This document shows, one piece after another, positions 18,051 to 29,298 of a stretch of 64,000 nucleotides of DNA. The DNA is from Pseudomonas sp. LB-090624 (GTDB lineage: Bacteria; Pseudomonadota; Gammaproteobacteria; Pseudomonadales; Pseudomonadaceae): the NCBI RefSeq assembly GCF_003205205.1, contig NZ_QJRL01000001.1, forward strand, positions 62,001-126,000. Reading direction: 5' to 3'. The position numbers and the translations under genes are program-made. Within the stretch, counting starts at the first letter, position 1. The number at the start of each line of letters is the position of its first letter. The notes under the pieces are model-generated. The model was given only the letters and a program-made list of their open reading frames with translations, searched no databases and had not been told where the DNA came from.

Positions 18051-18140
18051 CTGTGGGAGCGGGCTTGCCCGCGAAGGCGTCAGTGCAGACAACGCCATCA
18101 CCCTCACGGGCCTATTCGCGGGGCAAGCCCGCTCCCACAG
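18051..18140. repeat. REP-type inverted pair between algL and algI
   Basis: CTGTGGGAGCGGGCTTGCCC plus GCGAA (18051-18075) is mirrored by the complementary 18115-18140, with one extra base in the right arm, about 39 bases apart. The GGGAGCGGG(C/T)TTGCCCGCGAA core is the common P. putida REP motif. It lies inside the alginate operon and would fold into a strong stem in the mRNA. Confidence 0.85.
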
Positions 18141-18162
18141 CGATCACACCCACATCGGGGTA

Positions 18163-19266
18163 TTACTTTTTGCTCTCTGCACTCGGGTCGTAGACCCGGG
18201 TCACATCGCCCCCCAGCCGGAAGCTGTTGAACGGTTGCATGTCGTGCTTGCGCTCGAGCGTGTCGCCGACGCACTGGTACAGCGCGCACCAAGGCTCGAG
18301 CCAGGCATATTTGCTGTCGACCTTGAGGTCTTTCATGTCCTGCTTTTCACCCGCACGTTCAGCGAAGTGACGTGGGTCGCGGGCGCCGTACAGCACGCCT
18401 TCGCCCAGCCGCTGCAGGGCGAAGTTGTTCTCGCTGCGCAGGTCCACCTGGTTGGCCTGGGCGAAGCTGGCGATCATCGCCAGTGGTGGCAGGGCGTAGT
18501 TGTGATAGGCCAGGGCGCGTTGCTTGCGCTTGACCTCGTTGGGCAGGAAGCCCTGCTCATCGACCTGGTTGGCGCCAACCTTGAACTCCTTCACTGCCCA
18601 GTCGAACAGGTCACGGCGGTCCGTCGCCACCGCTGTCGCCATCACCGACCATGCTGCCCAGTAGCTGTGGTTGTTGATCTTCTCCAGCGGCAGGTCGCTC
18701 CAGTCGCGCACGGTCTGCTCGGCCAGGCGGGCCAGCCACTTCTCGATCAGCTCGGCTTCTGCCTGGTGCGCCGCCAGCGGCTGGGCGTTGGAAAATTTCA
18801 GGCGCAGCCAGGAACCGCTCATGCTGCCCAGTGCCCATTTGCGCATCGACTTGCCGGTGTGGTTGTAGTCGGTGGACAGCAGCGCATTGGCGCGTGCCCA
18901 GCTACCCAGCCAGGTCAAGGTGCAGTCGAGCTGAGCCGGGCGACCGTCACGCATGTACTGGCCGACCATCTTGCTCACGCCTTTTTCAAGGGTGGTGATG
19001 TCTTCGGTAGACTTGCGAAAGGCCTTTTCCGAGGCAACGTTCAGGGTCGCCCGTGCCTTGTCCGAGCCTTCGTACTTGCTGCGGAACTGCAGCGCGCCGG
19101 TGTACGGTTTGGGCGCCGCTTCGCAGCGGAAATTGCCATCGCCCGTCTTGAGCTTTTCGATGCCCTCGTAGTACCCCTGCGGTGGCACCAGCGCAGCCTG
19201 TGCAGCGCCGCCAAACAGCGCCAGGGCAAGCAGGGCAGGGCTGAAAATTCGCTTGAATGCAGTCAT
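18163..19266 (-). CDS. algL: Alginate lyase AlgL
   Basis: A 367-residue periplasmic poly-mannuronate lyase (PL5) that clears stray alginate during synthesis. A signal peptide ends around residue 24 ([13 protein letters not shown]). The active-site segment NNHSYW and [11 protein letters not shown] near the C-terminus are visible. The ATG at 19266 has GAGG at 6-7 bases; a GTG at 19278, overlapping the algX stop, is the alternative but gives a non-family N-terminus. The stop lies just before the REP pair that separates this gene from algI. Confidence 0.96.
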   Translation of the reverse strand: MTAFKRIFSPALLALALFGGAAQAALVPPQGYYEGIEKLKTGDGNFRCEAAPKPYTGALQFRSKYEGSDKARATLNVASEKAFRKSTEDITTLEKGVSKMVGQYMRDGRPAQLDCTLTWLGSWARANALLSTDYNHTGKSMRKWALGSMSGSWLRLKFSNAQPLAAHQAEAELIEKWLARLAEQTVRDWSDLPLEKINNHSYWAAWSVMATAVATDRRDLFDWAVKEFKVGANQVDEQGFLPNEVKRKQRALAYHNYALPPLAMIASFAQANQVDLRSENNFALQRLGEGVLYGARDPRHFAERAGEKQDMKDLKVDSKYAWLEPWCALYQCVGDTLERKHDMQPFNSFRLGGDVTRVYDPSAESKK

Positions 19267-19274
19267 TGGTCGCC

Positions 19275-20717
19275 TCACTGGCCGGCCTGCGCGGTTTGCG
19301 CTGGCACGGCAAAGTTGTTGCGTTTGCAGAGCTTGGCCTCGACCTTCTGGGTACCGTTCTCCGGGCCCTGCACCTCGAATGCCAGCAGGCTCTGGCTGGC
19401 CCAGTCCTCGTCTTCGCGCATCTGGAAGACAAAGCGCCCATCGGTGTCGGAGGTTTCCGGTTTTTCCAGCTTGATGTCCTCATGGCGGCCGTTGAGGTAC
19501 CAGAGGGTGGCCTGCAGCACCTTCACCGACGGGTCTTCGAACTTGACGTCCATCTGCAGGTTGCGGTTGACCAGGTCTTTGATCACGCCGCCCTTGCCGT
19601 TGACCATCAGCTCGTTCTTGCCGGGCTTGAGGGTGGTGCTGGCGCTCATAAGGGCCGGGCGGTCGTCACAGCCGTCGTCGAGCAGGCCAAGGATTTGCCG
19701 CCAGATGGTTTCCTGGTCCAGGCGGTACAGTGGGGAGAATTCCCAGATCAGAATCTTCGGCGGGTTCTTCTGGAATTCCTCGCTGCCCAGGTACTGGATC
19801 ATCGACCCCTCCAGGCCACCGCCAGGGAAGGCGACGTTGAGCACGTCGGCGCCGATGTATTGCTCGAGGAAGCCCGAGAAGTTGTAGTTCTTGCCGCTGT
19901 GGCTGGTGCCGACCAGGGTGATCTGCGCGTTGCCGCCATCGCCGAACAGGTCGTCGCCGCCACCGCTGGAGCCCTTCGGCTCGGTGGCGAACTGGTCCAT
20001 GTACTGCACGGCGTAGCTGGTGCCACACAGTTGGCCGGCAACGTTGTGCAGGGTGCCGGTCTTGCCCATGCGCCCGGACTTCTTCGTCTCGAACTCCTTG
20101 CGCGGGATACCTTCGAAGGCCGGCATCTTGTGCACGGTGTCGGCCACGATCTTCGCCGCGCGTTCGGCACCGTAAGGCGTCCAGTGCTGGTCGCCACGGA
20201 AGTAGAAGTCCTTGCCCTGGTCGGCGGCGGCCAGTTGCTCGTTGGTCAGCGGTGACAGGTCAGGCACGTTGTAGCCCATGCTGGCGAAGCGCTTGAGCAT
20301 GGCCTGGTAGTTGCCCAGTGCCTTCTGGTAGTCGAACGCGGCTTTTTCGGCCGGGTTGAGCATATTGCGGTTCACCAGGCCGCGGGTCGGCTGGTACACC
20401 ACCACCAGTTCCACGCCGCGTTTCTTGAACGCGTCATGCACTTGCTGCAGGCGCTTGTAGCCGGCCGGGGTGGTATTGAACTCGGTACGCAGGTCCTCGC
20501 GGGTACGGAACAGCCAGTCGCCCTGGGCCTGGACCAGCGTGGTGAAGTTCTGCTGGTAGCGGGTGGTGTAGCGGCTGGCATCGTGCGCTTCCGGGCACAG
20601 CTGGCAGCACGGCTCAGCGCTGAAGGTCGGGGCCTTGACGTCTTCGGCGCGTACGCCCTGGCTGATCGCCAGAAGGGCGGCGGACAGGCCCAGCAGTTTC
20701 ATCAGGTGTGGAGTCAT
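19275..20717 (-). CDS. algX: Alginate biosynthesis and acetylation protein AlgX
   Basis: A 480-residue periplasmic protein that acetylates alginate and is required for its polymerisation. The signal peptide ends near residue 24 ([12 protein letters not shown]). The N-terminal SGNH-like domain has [17 protein letters not shown], the Asp-His pair, and [12 protein letters not shown] with the serine. The C-terminal carbohydrate-binding module begins about residue 345. CCQLC and CGTSYAV keep the paired cysteines of the family. It lies between algG (13 bases) and algL (8 bases to the chosen ATG). Confidence 0.96.
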   Translation of the reverse strand: MTPHLMKLLGLSAALLAISQGVRAEDVKAPTFSAEPCCQLCPEAHDASRYTTRYQQNFTTLVQAQGDWLFRTREDLRTEFNTTPAGYKRLQQVHDAFKKRGVELVVVYQPTRGLVNRNMLNPAEKAAFDYQKALGNYQAMLKRFASMGYNVPDLSPLTNEQLAAADQGKDFYFRGDQHWTPYGAERAAKIVADTVHKMPAFEGIPRKEFETKKSGRMGKTGTLHNVAGQLCGTSYAVQYMDQFATEPKGSSGGGDDLFGDGGNAQITLVGTSHSGKNYNFSGFLEQYIGADVLNVAFPGGGLEGSMIQYLGSEEFQKNPPKILIWEFSPLYRLDQETIWRQILGLLDDGCDDRPALMSASTTLKPGKNELMVNGKGGVIKDLVNRNLQMDVKFEDPSVKVLQATLWYLNGRHEDIKLEKPETSDTDGRFVFQMREDEDWASQSLLAFEVQGPENGTQKVEAKLCKRNNFAVPAQTAQAGQ

Positions 20718-20730
20718 GGTCTGGGCTTCC

Positions 20731-22290
20731 TTAATCGATCATTTCGGTCTGGCGTTCGACCGGGTCGATCAGCACAGCCTTCTGCTGGCGTACCAGCAGG
20801 TCGAGGATTTCGTCCTGGCGTTCGCCGAGGATGCCGTTGAGGCTGATGCCACTGGCCTTGCGCGGGGCGAGCATGGACACCTTGTACAGCTCGACCGACA
20901 GTGGCGAGTCGATCGACAGCGGGCCAGAGCCGTTGGCTGCGAGCTCGCCACCCACCAGGATCAGCGACACCTTGGTGTCGAACGGGTCGAGGGCGATGTC
21001 GCGGTCGGTGTCGGACAGGTCCTTGATGTGGCCGTATACGCCGACCAGGCCGTTGGCCATGGCAACGTTTTCGTACAGGCGGATGTTCACGCTGTTGCGC
21101 ACGCGAATGCCGTGGCGGCGGTTGTTGATCAGCTTGTTGCCCCAGAGCAGGTTGTCGCCGCTTTCGTACAGGGTGATGCCGTCAGTGTGGTTGCGGTAGA
21201 TCTCGTTGTAGGCCACCAGGTTGTTGACGCTGTTACGGTCGATCACCACGCCGGAGAGCTTGTTGTCGTAGCTCTTGTTGTTGATGATCCAGCTGTCGTT
21301 GACCTCACGCGAGACGATGATGCCGTGCTTCTTCTTGGTGCCGTAGACGGTATTGCCGGCAATGATCAGGCGGTGTGAGCGGTCGTGGGGGTCGATGCCG
21401 TAGACGATGTTGTCGCGGTAGGTGCTGTCCTTGACCACGAAGTCCTGGGTTTCGTAGCAGTAGAAGCCGTACCACATGTCACTGAATTCCGAGCCGATGA
21501 TCCAGCCGGTGGGTTCAGGACGGCCCATGCGCTTGGCCATGTTCGGCGTGTACTGGGAAATGCTCACACCGTACGATTTGGACTTGGCGTAGCCGAAACT
21601 GGCCATTTTCGTATTGACGATGTAGGTCTCGGTACCGCCCCACGACAGCAGGAACGGGCGAAACTCCTTTGGCGAGCGGAAGGTCGCCGGGCCGTTGTCC
21701 TTTTCCCGCCAGCCGGTCACCTGGGTGTCAGTGACGAACAGCTTGCCGTCGTTGACCAGGAACGATCCGCCTTCCTGCGACAGGCGCAGTTGCTTGACCT
21801 TGCCGTCGATCTCGAGGATGCCCTTCTGCCCGACCACGATCGGCAGGCGCGCCAGGTACACGCCCGGTTCGACCTCCCTGAGGTACTGCGCAGGGACCTT
21901 CTTGCTCAGTTCGACCAGGTCGACATGGCCGTCATCGATGAAGATCGCCTGCGGGATGCCATGCTGACGCTGGACCCACTCGGCAGCCTTGTTGTCGCCA
22001 CCGACGAATTCCTTGAGGGTGTCCTCCTGGAACATGCGGCGCAGGCTGACCTTGCCCTTGTGGCTGCGGTCGATCTTCTTCTGCACGGCCTGGGCTGTGT
22101 AGCCGCTCAGGTCGGGCAGCTTGGGCGGGTCCATCTGCAGCGGCTCGATCGGTGCGCTGGCCACGGTGTAGGTCTTGGCCTGCTGCAATTCCTTGGCGAT
22201 CACCTTGGGTTCTGCTGCGACGGCCAGGCCCGAAGCCAGCAACAGGGCGCTGGCCAACAGGCTGTGACGTATGTGCGGGTGAAGGTTCAT
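20731..22290 (-). CDS. algG: Mannuronan C5-epimerase AlgG
   Basis: A 519-residue periplasmic enzyme that turns D-mannuronate into L-guluronate in the growing chain. A signal peptide (about residues 1-26, ending LAVAAEPKV) is followed by a region of unknown fold. After it comes a right-handed beta helix with repeated short strands of the NNRRHGIRVRNSVNIRLYEN kind (parallel beta helix, CASH repeats). The catalytic DPHD motif lies at residues 300-303 within GIDPHDRSHRLIIAGN. The gene follows algE by 16 bases. Confidence 0.96.
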   Translation of the reverse strand: MNLHPHIRHSLLASALLLASGLAVAAEPKVIAKELQQAKTYTVASAPIEPLQMDPPKLPDLSGYTAQAVQKKIDRSHKGKVSLRRMFQEDTLKEFVGGDNKAAEWVQRQHGIPQAIFIDDGHVDLVELSKKVPAQYLREVEPGVYLARLPIVVGQKGILEIDGKVKQLRLSQEGGSFLVNDGKLFVTDTQVTGWREKDNGPATFRSPKEFRPFLLSWGGTETYIVNTKMASFGYAKSKSYGVSISQYTPNMAKRMGRPEPTGWIIGSEFSDMWYGFYCYETQDFVVKDSTYRDNIVYGIDPHDRSHRLIIAGNTVYGTKKKHGIIVSREVNDSWIINNKSYDNKLSGVVIDRNSVNNLVAYNEIYRNHTDGITLYESGDNLLWGNKLINNRRHGIRVRNSVNIRLYENVAMANGLVGVYGHIKDLSDTDRDIALDPFDTKVSLILVGGELAANGSGPLSIDSPLSVELYKVSMLAPRKASGISLNGILGERQDEILDLLVRQQKAVLIDPVERQTEMID

Positions 22291-22306
22291 CAGGTTTCTC
22301 CCGGCC

Positions 22307-23785
22307 TTAAAAGCGCCAGATCACGTCGACGAAGGCGCGGTGCATGTACGAGTCCGTTTCCTTGCCGTAGGCATCGCCCGGTTTGAACACGCCGGCACGC
22401 AGGCGCACCAGGGCGGACGGCTCGTCGATCGCCTGGCTCATCGAAGCCGGCAGCAGGCCCTGCTTGAAGTACTTGGTGACGACCACGTCCATTTCCTGGC
22501 CAAGGTCCTTCTCGCCGTCGACCAGCTGACGATTCACGCCGTTGTCGTCGACCGCGGCGTTGATGCCGCTGGAGCCGATGTTCTGGTTACCGTCGACACG
22601 CCAGAACTTGTGGTAGATCAGGCTGGCGTCGTAGTCGTCGCGCAGCTGCCACGAAGCGAACAGGGTGGCTGCCTGCAGGTTGCCCAGTTCGCCGCGGAAC
22701 GCTTCGCCGAAGCGGTGCACGCGCGAGCGGGTGCCGGTGAAGTTGGAGCGGTTGCTCTCCAGGCCGGTCTGCTCGAAGTTGTTCGAACCGTCATCCCCGC
22801 CGCCGCCGCTACCGCGGGCGTACGCAGCGCCGACCTGCCATTGTGGGTCAAGGCGCAGGCGGATACCGAGGTCGGTTGCCCAGGCGTTGACGTCACCGCT
22901 CTGCTTGCCGGTGGCGACCTGGTCGTCACCCACCTGCTGGGTGCTCAGCTTGTCCCGGTCACCGGTCAGCCAGGTAACGCTGCCCCAGTAATTCACGGTG
23001 TGGTCGTTGCGCCAGTTGTAGGCGTCGCTGTTGGCCTCCAGGCCCAGCCAGGTGAGGTCGCCAGTGCGGGTCTTGTCCAGCGCGTCGACGGTTTCGCCGG
23101 GGTTCTTCAGGCTGCCGCTGTCATGTGTGTGGTGAGCGCGCAGGCCAACCCAGTGGCCTGGGGTCCACTGCGTGGCGATGTTGCCGTAGACGTGCGTGCG
23201 ATCCTTGTCTTCCGGTGCCAGTTCGGTGAGGTCGGTGCGGTATTCGCTGAAACGCTGGGCTACGCCAAGGTCGGCCTTGAGCAGGGTGGTGTCGAAGGTC
23301 CAGTTCAGCGCTTCGATGTTGGTGTCGCGCCACATGCCATCGTCGCTGCGCAGGCGCTGGCGGCCGAAGCGCAGTTGTTCGCCAGGGTAGGCGGTCAGGC
23401 CGCTGTAGCCGACCCAGAATTCGCGCATGGCCAGGTAGCTTTTGTCTGGTTTGCGGCTGTCGTCGCCGGTGTCGGTGGTGGTGCCGTCGTCGTTCTGGCG
23501 CAGGGTGTCGGTTTCGATGGTGTCGGTAGCCGCTACCGCCTGGCCCATCGCATAGGCGCTCCAGTTGCCGCGCTCGCCATACACCCAGGGGCGCAGGTCC
23601 AGGCCCAGGCCGTTGACGTCGCCGCCAGAGCGGGTGCCGAGGTCACGGTCGTCTTCCGACTGGCCGGTGATTTTCACGTCCAGGCCAAAGTTTTTTTCAG
23701 TGGTCATTTCCGCCAGGGTCGGGCAGGACCACAGCAGGGCGAAGCTCAGGCCGATGCCGGCTTTCACGAAGGGATTGAGCGTCAT
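22307..23785 (-). CDS. algE: Alginate export porin AlgE
   Basis: A 492-residue outer-membrane beta-barrel through which alginate leaves the cell. The signal peptide ends around residue 25 ([11 protein letters not shown]). The mature N-terminus, [19 protein letters not shown], is characteristic of AlgE. The rest alternates short amphipathic strands with Gly/Asp-rich loops and ends in an aromatic residue (DVIWRF), as needed for barrel assembly. Its start codon overlaps the algK stop by four bases (ATGA), so the two secretion partners are translationally coupled. Confidence 0.95.
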   Translation of the reverse strand: MTLNPFVKAGIGLSFALLWSCPTLAEMTTEKNFGLDVKITGQSEDDRDLGTRSGGDVNGLGLDLRPWVYGERGNWSAYAMGQAVAATDTIETDTLRQNDDGTTTDTGDDSRKPDKSYLAMREFWVGYSGLTAYPGEQLRFGRQRLRSDDGMWRDTNIEALNWTFDTTLLKADLGVAQRFSEYRTDLTELAPEDKDRTHVYGNIATQWTPGHWVGLRAHHTHDSGSLKNPGETVDALDKTRTGDLTWLGLEANSDAYNWRNDHTVNYWGSVTWLTGDRDKLSTQQVGDDQVATGKQSGDVNAWATDLGIRLRLDPQWQVGAAYARGSGGGGDDGSNNFEQTGLESNRSNFTGTRSRVHRFGEAFRGELGNLQAATLFASWQLRDDYDASLIYHKFWRVDGNQNIGSSGINAAVDDNGVNRQLVDGEKDLGQEMDVVVTKYFKQGLLPASMSQAIDEPSALVRLRAGVFKPGDAYGKETDSYMHRAFVDVIWRF

Positions 23786-25209
23786 AGCGAGTCCTCACCG
23801 TCTACTTCTTTTTCGTCGTCTTGCAGGGCTTCGATGGCCAGGGTGCTGCTGGCGCCCTGGCTCATGTTGCCGCGCGCCTGTTTCTCTTGCGCCAGCAGTT
23901 GCTGGGCCTGGCTGCGCTGGTCAGGGGTCAGTTGCTGGTCGAGCTGCTGGAGCATTTCTGTCGATTGCGGCGTCGGGTTGGCCTGGGACAACTGCGCGAA
24001 CACCCAGGCATTGCCCGGTTGCGGGCGAATGCCGTGGCCTTCGCTGAACAGCTGGGCCAAGGCATAGTCGGCGCTGTTCTGCCCGCCACGGGCGGCGGCT
24101 AGCAGGTGGTCGACGGCCTTCTGTGGCTCGACGTTGCCGAGGTAGCCACGGCGGTACAGCTGGCCCAGGTAGTAATGGGCGCTGATTTCACCGGCAGCGG
24201 CGGCAGCCTGCAGGTGTTGCTCGGCTTTCTTGGCGTCAGCCGGCAGGGTCTTGCCTTCGTAGTACAGGCGGCCCAACAGCAATTCGGCACGTGGCTGTTC
24301 GGCTTCGCGGCCCTTGTCGATGTAGGCCAGCAGCTGGTCGGTGTCGCCCAGCTCCGGGAAGTCGTAGACCAGTTGCGCCAGGCTGACCCAGGACGCCGGG
24401 TTGGCAGGCGCCACTTGCTCCAGCAGCGCCTTGGCGGTTTTTTCGTCGGTCTGGCCAAGGCTACGGTCGGCCAGCACACGGGCCACGCTGTCAACCCGGG
24501 TGGCCGGCACTGCGCCACGGGCGTAGGCGGCCTTGAGCTGGGCGAGCAGGGCGGCCTGCTGGTCGGCCTGGCCCCGTTTCTGGTACACGGTGGCCAGTTC
24601 GACGTAGCAGATGTCGGTGCTGTTCAGCGCCGCCTTGCAGATTTTTTCCACTTCGCCCAGGTGCTGGTCGTAGGTGCCCTGAGTGCGGTACAGCAGTACC
24701 TGGGCCAGGCCCGCTTCCGGGTTGCCGGCGGCACGCCACTGGTCGATCTGCTGCTGGGCGTTGACCTTGGGGAAGCTCTGCGGGTAGCTGAGGTAGAGCA
24801 TCGCCAGTGGGATCAGGGTGTTGCTTTCGCCTTGACTGGCCGCTTGCTTGAGCAGGGTCTCTGCTTCTTCGCGCTCGGCCTGGGTGCTGTCGGGCTTGGC
24901 CACCAGCAGGCGGCCGAGGCGGGCCTGGGCCCGCGGCGAGGTGGCGGCCGCGGCGCGATAGGTGGCCTCGGCTTCCTTGATCTGCGACGGGTCACGGGTG
25001 GCCACCTTGATGTCGGCCAGGCCCACTTGCGCCTCGCTGTAGCCCAGGTCGGCCAGGGCCTTGTAGTTGCGCTCGGCCAATGCCGTGTCACCGCGCTTCA
25101 TGGCCTCGTTGGCCAAGCGCTGGTCGGGCAGGCCGGCACAGCCGGCCAGCGTGATGGCGGCAGCCAGGGCACACAGGCCCAGGCTTGCGCTCTTCTTGTA
25201 GGGAATCAT
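23782..25209 (-). CDS. algK: Alginate secretion lipoprotein AlgK
   Basis: A 475-residue outer-membrane lipoprotein with the lipobox LAGC at residues 21-24. The mature chain is a scaffold of TPR/Sel1-like repeats, for example [20 protein letters not shown] and [19 protein letters not shown] with the usual A-x-G-x-x-x-A-x-Y-x-L pattern. AlgK localises AlgE and links the periplasmic complex to the porin. The C-terminal ~70 residues are polar, Gln-rich and coiled-coil-like. The stop overlaps the start of algE. Confidence 0.95.
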   Translation of the reverse strand: MIPYKKSASLGLCALAAAITLAGCAGLPDQRLANEAMKRGDTALAERNYKALADLGYSEAQVGLADIKVATRDPSQIKEAEATYRAAAATSPRAQARLGRLLVAKPDSTQAEREEAETLLKQAASQGESNTLIPLAMLYLSYPQSFPKVNAQQQIDQWRAAGNPEAGLAQVLLYRTQGTYDQHLGEVEKICKAALNSTDICYVELATVYQKRGQADQQAALLAQLKAAYARGAVPATRVDSVARVLADRSLGQTDEKTAKALLEQVAPANPASWVSLAQLVYDFPELGDTDQLLAYIDKGREAEQPRAELLLGRLYYEGKTLPADAKKAEQHLQAAAAAGEISAHYYLGQLYRRGYLGNVEPQKAVDHLLAAARGGQNSADYALAQLFSEGHGIRPQPGNAWVFAQLSQANPTPQSTEMLQQLDQQLTPDQRSQAQQLLAQEKQARGNMSQGASSTLAIEALQDDEKEVDGEDSL

Positions 25210-25221
25210 GCGGTGATCCTC

Positions 25222-26388
25222 TTACAGGCCACGGGCCACGGCTTTGTCGATCAGCCAGTTCAGCGATGGACCACGGTCGCTGTTGACCGACGCTGGGCGG
25301 CCGGCCAGTTCGGCAGGCAGGCTGCTGTCAGGCTTGATCTGCACGCGAATGTCGGAAGCCAAGTCTTCGCTGTTGAGGCTGGCACTGCTGATGATCTGGC
25401 CGGTGCGCACTTCGTCTTCGCCGGCGACCTGGAAGTTGACCCGGGTGCCTGGCTTGACCTCGTCGAACTGGCGGTAGCTGAAGCGTGCCTCGACCATCGG
25501 GTTGGTGGTGCGCGGGATCAGCTGGAAGATCGGTTGGCCCTTGGCGGCGTATTGGCCGTCATCCACCAACTGGCGGGCGACTACGCAATCGCAGGGGCTG
25601 GTGAGGGTGCCGGAGAGCTGCTTGCCGAACAGTTCCTCGATCTTCGCCGGCTCCAGTTGCGTGTCGTCGAGGTTGCCCTTGAGCATGTCCAGCATGCTGG
25701 TGGTGAAGCTGGCCAGTGGCGCGCCCTTGGCGATCTGCCCGCCGCTTTCCACCAGGCTGTTGACGGTGCCGTCGCGGGGCATGGTGACGTTGGTGGTGGG
25801 TACCGCGACCACGCCGGCTTCGGCGTGGCTGACGAAGTACATGCCGTAGAGGGACTTGGCGACGAAGCCAAAGGCCGCGATGCCGACCACGAACACGCCG
25901 AGGGTGACGGTGACTGCTTTGAGCCTGCCGAAGGCGCTCAGGCCACTGCCGCCGTCCTTCTGCTTGCGAGCCTTGGTGAAATTGTCGCGCTGCAGGGTGC
26001 TGAGTACGTCACCAATGCTGATCAGCTCACCGGACAGGTGGCTGGTGATGATGTGCCGCAGTGTGGCGATGTCGCGTGGCTCAAGGTTCTGGAACTGCGC
26101 ACCGGTACGGCCGCTGCTCGGGTTGTAGGAGCGCACCTGGAACTCGATGTCGATCGACAGGCCCAGGTTGTCGACCACGAACTGCAAGCGCCCGCGCAAC
26201 ACATCACCCACATTCAATGGCTGCTTGGTGTGAAAACTCAGGCCACCGGCGGAAAGGTCATCGACCTTCACTTCGTGGGTCTGGCGCTGGGCGTCAAGGA
26301 AACGCAGCTTGGCGGGAATGCGTACCCGGGCGTGTTGGCGCTGGGCTTCGGACTCATGCACGACATTGACGTTCACGGCGGTATTCAT
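25222..26388 (-). CDS. alg44: Alginate polymerisation protein Alg44 (PilZ c-di-GMP receptor)
   Basis: A 388-residue inner-membrane co-polymerase. The N-terminal PilZ domain keeps the c-di-GMP ligands at the positions known from P. aeruginosa: Arg17 and Arg21 in QRQHARVRI, and Asp44 and Ser46 in DDLSAGGLSFH. A membrane helix follows at about residues 162-185, then a periplasmic domain resembling membrane fusion proteins, with a lipoyl-like GTVNSLVESGGQIAKGAPLA. It activates Alg8 when c-di-GMP is bound. It lies 37 bases after alg8 and 12 bases before algK. Confidence 0.96.
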   Translation of the reverse strand: MNTAVNVNVVHESEAQRQHARVRIPAKLRFLDAQRQTHEVKVDDLSAGGLSFHTKQPLNVGDVLRGRLQFVVDNLGLSIDIEFQVRSYNPSSGRTGAQFQNLEPRDIATLRHIITSHLSGELISIGDVLSTLQRDNFTKARKQKDGGSGLSAFGRLKAVTVTLGVFVVGIAAFGFVAKSLYGMYFVSHAEAGVVAVPTTNVTMPRDGTVNSLVESGGQIAKGAPLASFTTSMLDMLKGNLDDTQLEPAKIEELFGKQLSGTLTSPCDCVVARQLVDDGQYAAKGQPIFQLIPRTTNPMVEARFSYRQFDEVKPGTRVNFQVAGEDEVRTGQIISSASLNSEDLASDIRVQIKPDSSLPAELAGRPASVNSDRGPSLNWLIDKAVARGL

Positions 26389-26425
26389 GGTGGTTTGTTC
26401 CTGTTAGATCCGATCCGGGTTGGGC

Positions 26426-27907
26426 TCACACGACCATGAACAGCACAGCAACGAAGATGCTGGCAGCCGAGAAGGTCATGGTCCGCGAGGACCAGGTGTT
26501 GAACCATTGTTGAAAGCTGGCGAGGTCACGCTTGAGGGCAGTGGGCTGACGCGTCCACGACTGCTTGTCGAGGCGGAAGAACACGTAGATCTTCATCAGC
26601 GCGCCGATGATCTGGTTGTAATAGAGAATCAGCGGGTAGGCCGGGCCTACGTTGTGGCCAGAGCACAGCAGCATCACGGTGAGGATCAGGCGGGTAATAC
26701 CGATCCACAGCAGGTACACCAGCAGGAAGGCCAGGCCGAACTTGAGGCTGGCGATTACCGCCACGGTCAGGCCCAGCAGGCTGGTCCACATCGACACACG
26801 TTGGTCGAACAGCACGATGCTGGTGAACAGACCCAGGCGGCGAATGCCCAGCCCGAGGGCACGCGAGTTCTGCCGCAGGTTGTTGCCATACCAGCGGTAC
26901 ATCAGCTTGCGGCTGGCCTTGAGGAAGCTCTTCTCCGGCGGGTGCTCGACCGTGTTGATGGCGGCGTCCGGCACATAGAAGGTGTCGTAGCCCAGGCGCA
27001 TCAGGCTAAACCAGCTGGACTTGTCGTCACCGGTAAGGAACTTGAAGCGGCCCAGGCGCCAGTGCATCAGCGAGTCGCTTTCGACGTCGGCAATGAACTC
27101 GGGGTTGGTCACCACGCTGGCGCGGAACATCGACATGCGCCCGGTCATGGTAAGCACGCGCTTGGACAGGGCCATCGAGCACATGTTGATGTGGCGCTGG
27201 GCGAAGCGCAGCTTGTGCCACTCGCTCATGATGTAGCCGCCGCGCACTTCGCAGAACTCATTGGTGGTCAGGCCGCCGACATTGGGGAACAGCTTGAACC
27301 ACGGTACGGTCTTGCGCACCACGCCATCGGCCAGCACGGTGTCACCGTCGATCACCGCCACCACGGCGTTTTCGTCCGGCAGCATGCGCGAGATGGCACG
27401 GAAGCCGTAGGCCAGGCCATCACGCTTGCCGGTGCCGGCAATACGCACGATGTCCAGCTTTACGTGGGCCGGCGGGTTGTACTTGGCCCACAGGCTCTTC
27501 ACCAGCAGTTCATCGGACATTTCCACCAGCGAGCAGACCACGGTGGTGGGGAAGCCGCAGTTGATCGCCTCGCGTATCACCGAGCTGTACACCTGGGCGG
27601 TGGTCAGCGCTTCGATACGGAAGCTGGTGACCATCAGGTAGACATGCGACGGGTCGGCGGCATTGCCCATTTTCTGCACCTTGCGGCGCAGGTACGGGTA
27701 CACGCCGTAGAGGAAGATCATGCCGCGGATGAAATGGGTGGCGCCCATGGAATAGCGCCAGATGCCGACTGCGCCGACCAGGAAGATGAAGTGCTTCGAC
27801 TGCGAGTCGAAGATATCGGCTGGCAGGGCCAGGGCGATCAGCATGAGCAGGCTCATGTAGAGCAGCCACCCGGCGCACTGCAACAGCACTGTCTGGAGCC
27901 TTTGCAT
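26426..27907 (-). CDS. alg8: Mannuronan synthase Alg8 (family 2 glycosyltransferase)
   Basis: A 493-residue inner-membrane polymerase that joins mannuronate from GDP-mannuronate. Hydrophobic segments flank a cytoplasmic GT2 domain. Visible catalytic elements are [14 protein letters not shown] (nucleotide/metal binding), [11 protein letters not shown] (acidic residues) and [16 protein letters not shown] (a variant of the QxxRW region). An ATG three codons upstream (27916) is possible; [17 protein letters not shown] fits the family N-terminus. It lies 74 bases after algD and works only with Alg44 and c-di-GMP. Confidence 0.95.
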   Translation of the reverse strand: MQRLQTVLLQCAGWLLYMSLLMLIALALPADIFDSQSKHFIFLVGAVGIWRYSMGATHFIRGMIFLYGVYPYLRRKVQKMGNAADPSHVYLMVTSFRIEALTTAQVYSSVIREAINCGFPTTVVCSLVEMSDELLVKSLWAKYNPPAHVKLDIVRIAGTGKRDGLAYGFRAISRMLPDENAVVAVIDGDTVLADGVVRKTVPWFKLFPNVGGLTTNEFCEVRGGYIMSEWHKLRFAQRHINMCSMALSKRVLTMTGRMSMFRASVVTNPEFIADVESDSLMHWRLGRFKFLTGDDKSSWFSLMRLGYDTFYVPDAAINTVEHPPEKSFLKASRKLMYRWYGNNLRQNSRALGLGIRRLGLFTSIVLFDQRVSMWTSLLGLTVAVIASLKFGLAFLLVYLLWIGITRLILTVMLLCSGHNVGPAYPLILYYNQIIGALMKIYVFFRLDKQSWTRQPTALKRDLASFQQWFNTWSSRTMTFSAASIFVAVLFMVV

Positions 27908-27981
27908 GTTCAGCATCCGTCGAGAATTCGGGGGAAGGTGGGCAGCGCAAGCGCTGCGGCTTGCGCTGCCCGGCCAGGCAC

Positions 27982-29298
27982 TTACCAGCAGATGCCTTCG
28001 GTGCGGCTGGTGGTGCAGGTCGGGTTGCTCATGAAGCCGACCAGGTCGATCACCTGTTTGCCGGCCGGGGCTTGCTGGGCCAGGGCACGGAACTGCTCGT
28101 CACGGTTGCCGAGGACGATGATGTCGGCGTTGTCGATGACTTTCTGGAAGTCGGCGTTGAGCAGGGACGACACGTGCGGGATCTTCGACTCGATGTAGTC
28201 CTTGTTGGCGCCGTGAACACGGGCGTACTGGACATTCTCGTCGTAGATATCCAGCTGATAGCCCTTGCCGATCAGGCGCTCGGCCAGTTCCACCAGCGGG
28301 CTTTCGCGCAGGTCGTCGGTGCCGGCCTTGAAGCTCAGGCCAAGCAGGGCGACCTTGCGCTTGTCGTGGGCTTCGATCAGCTCGAAGGCGTTCTGCACCT
28401 GCGATTCGTTGCTGCGCATCAGCGAGTCGAGCAGCGGTGCCCGCACGTCGAGGCTGGCGGCACGGTAGGTGAGGGCGCGCACGTCTTTGGGCAGGCACGA
28501 GCCGCCGAAGGCGAAGCCAGGGCGCATGTAGTACTGCGATAGGTTGAGCACCTTGTCCTGGCAGACCACGTCCATCACCTCACGACCATCCACGCCGACG
28601 GCCTTGGCAATGTTGCCGATCTCGTTGGCGAAGGTGACCTTGGTGGCGTGCCACACGTTGCAGGTGTACTTGATCATCTCGGCCACTTCGATCGGCTTGC
28701 GGATGACCGGGGCGTCGAGTTCTTCGTACAGGGCCTGGAGAATGTCGCCGCTGGCGCTGTCCAGTTCGCCGATGACAGTCATCGGTGGCTGGTCGTAGTC
28801 TTTGATCGCGGTACTTTCACGCAGGAATTCCGGGTTGACCGCAACGCCGAAGTCGACGCCGGCCTTTTTGCCCGAGCAGTCCTCGAGGATCGGGATGACC
28901 ACGTTCTTCACGGTGCCTGGCAACACGGTGCTGCGCACCACGATGGTGTGACGGCGGGTGGTGTCACGCAGTACGTAGCCGATTTCGCGGCATACCGACT
29001 CGATGTATTCCAGGCCCAGGTCGCCGTTCTTCTTGCTTGGGGTGCCCACGCAGATCATCGACACGTCGCTGGCACGGATGGCTTCGGCGAAGTCGGTGGT
29101 ACCGCGCAGTCGGCCGTTGGCGATGCCCTGTTGCAGCAGTGCTTCCAGGCCAGGTTCGACGATGGGCGACTTGCCCTGGTTGATCAGGTCGATCTTGGTG
29201 CTGGACACGTCCACACCGATCACTTCATGGCCACGCGCCGTCAGGCAGCCTGCACAGACTGCACCCACATAACCCAAACCAAAGATGCTGATACGCAT
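27982..29298 (-). CDS. algD: GDP-mannose 6-dehydrogenase
   Basis: A 438-residue NAD-dependent enzyme that oxidises GDP-mannose to GDP-mannuronate, the committed step of alginate synthesis. The Rossmann segment [19 protein letters not shown] opens the protein, and the catalytic cysteine is Cys268 in [21 protein letters not shown] stands 7-8 bases before the ATG at 29298; an ATG three codons earlier gives a non-family N-terminus. It is the first gene of the twelve-gene alginate operon and is preceded by a long leader, as in P. aeruginosa. Confidence 0.97.
   Translation of the reverse strand: MRISIFGLGYVGAVCAGCLTARGHEVIGVDVSSTKIDLINQGKSPIVEPGLEALLQQGIANGRLRGTTDFAEAIRASDVSMICVGTPSKKNGDLGLEYIESVCREIGYVLRDTTRRHTIVVRSTVLPGTVKNVVIPILEDCSGKKAGVDFGVAVNPEFLRESTAIKDYDQPPMTVIGELDSASGDILQALYEELDAPVIRKPIEVAEMIKYTCNVWHATKVTFANEIGNIAKAVGVDGREVMDVVCQDKVLNLSQYYMRPGFAFGGSCLPKDVRALTYRAASLDVRAPLLDSLMRSNESQVQNAFELIEAHDKRKVALLGLSFKAGTDDLRESPLVELAERLIGKGYQLDIYDENVQYARVHGANKDYIESKIPHVSSLLNADFQKVIDNADIIVLGNRDEQFRALAQQAPAGKQVIDLVGFMSNPTCTTSRTEGICW

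Noticed and set aside
17950-19887. 645-residue plus-strand frame
   Set aside because: It runs opposite algL and algX and through the REP pair; it has no family features.
24106-26439. 777-residue open frame on the plus strand
   Set aside because: It is antisense to algK and alg44, which carry lipobox, Sel1 and PilZ motifs. The product has no recognisable domain.
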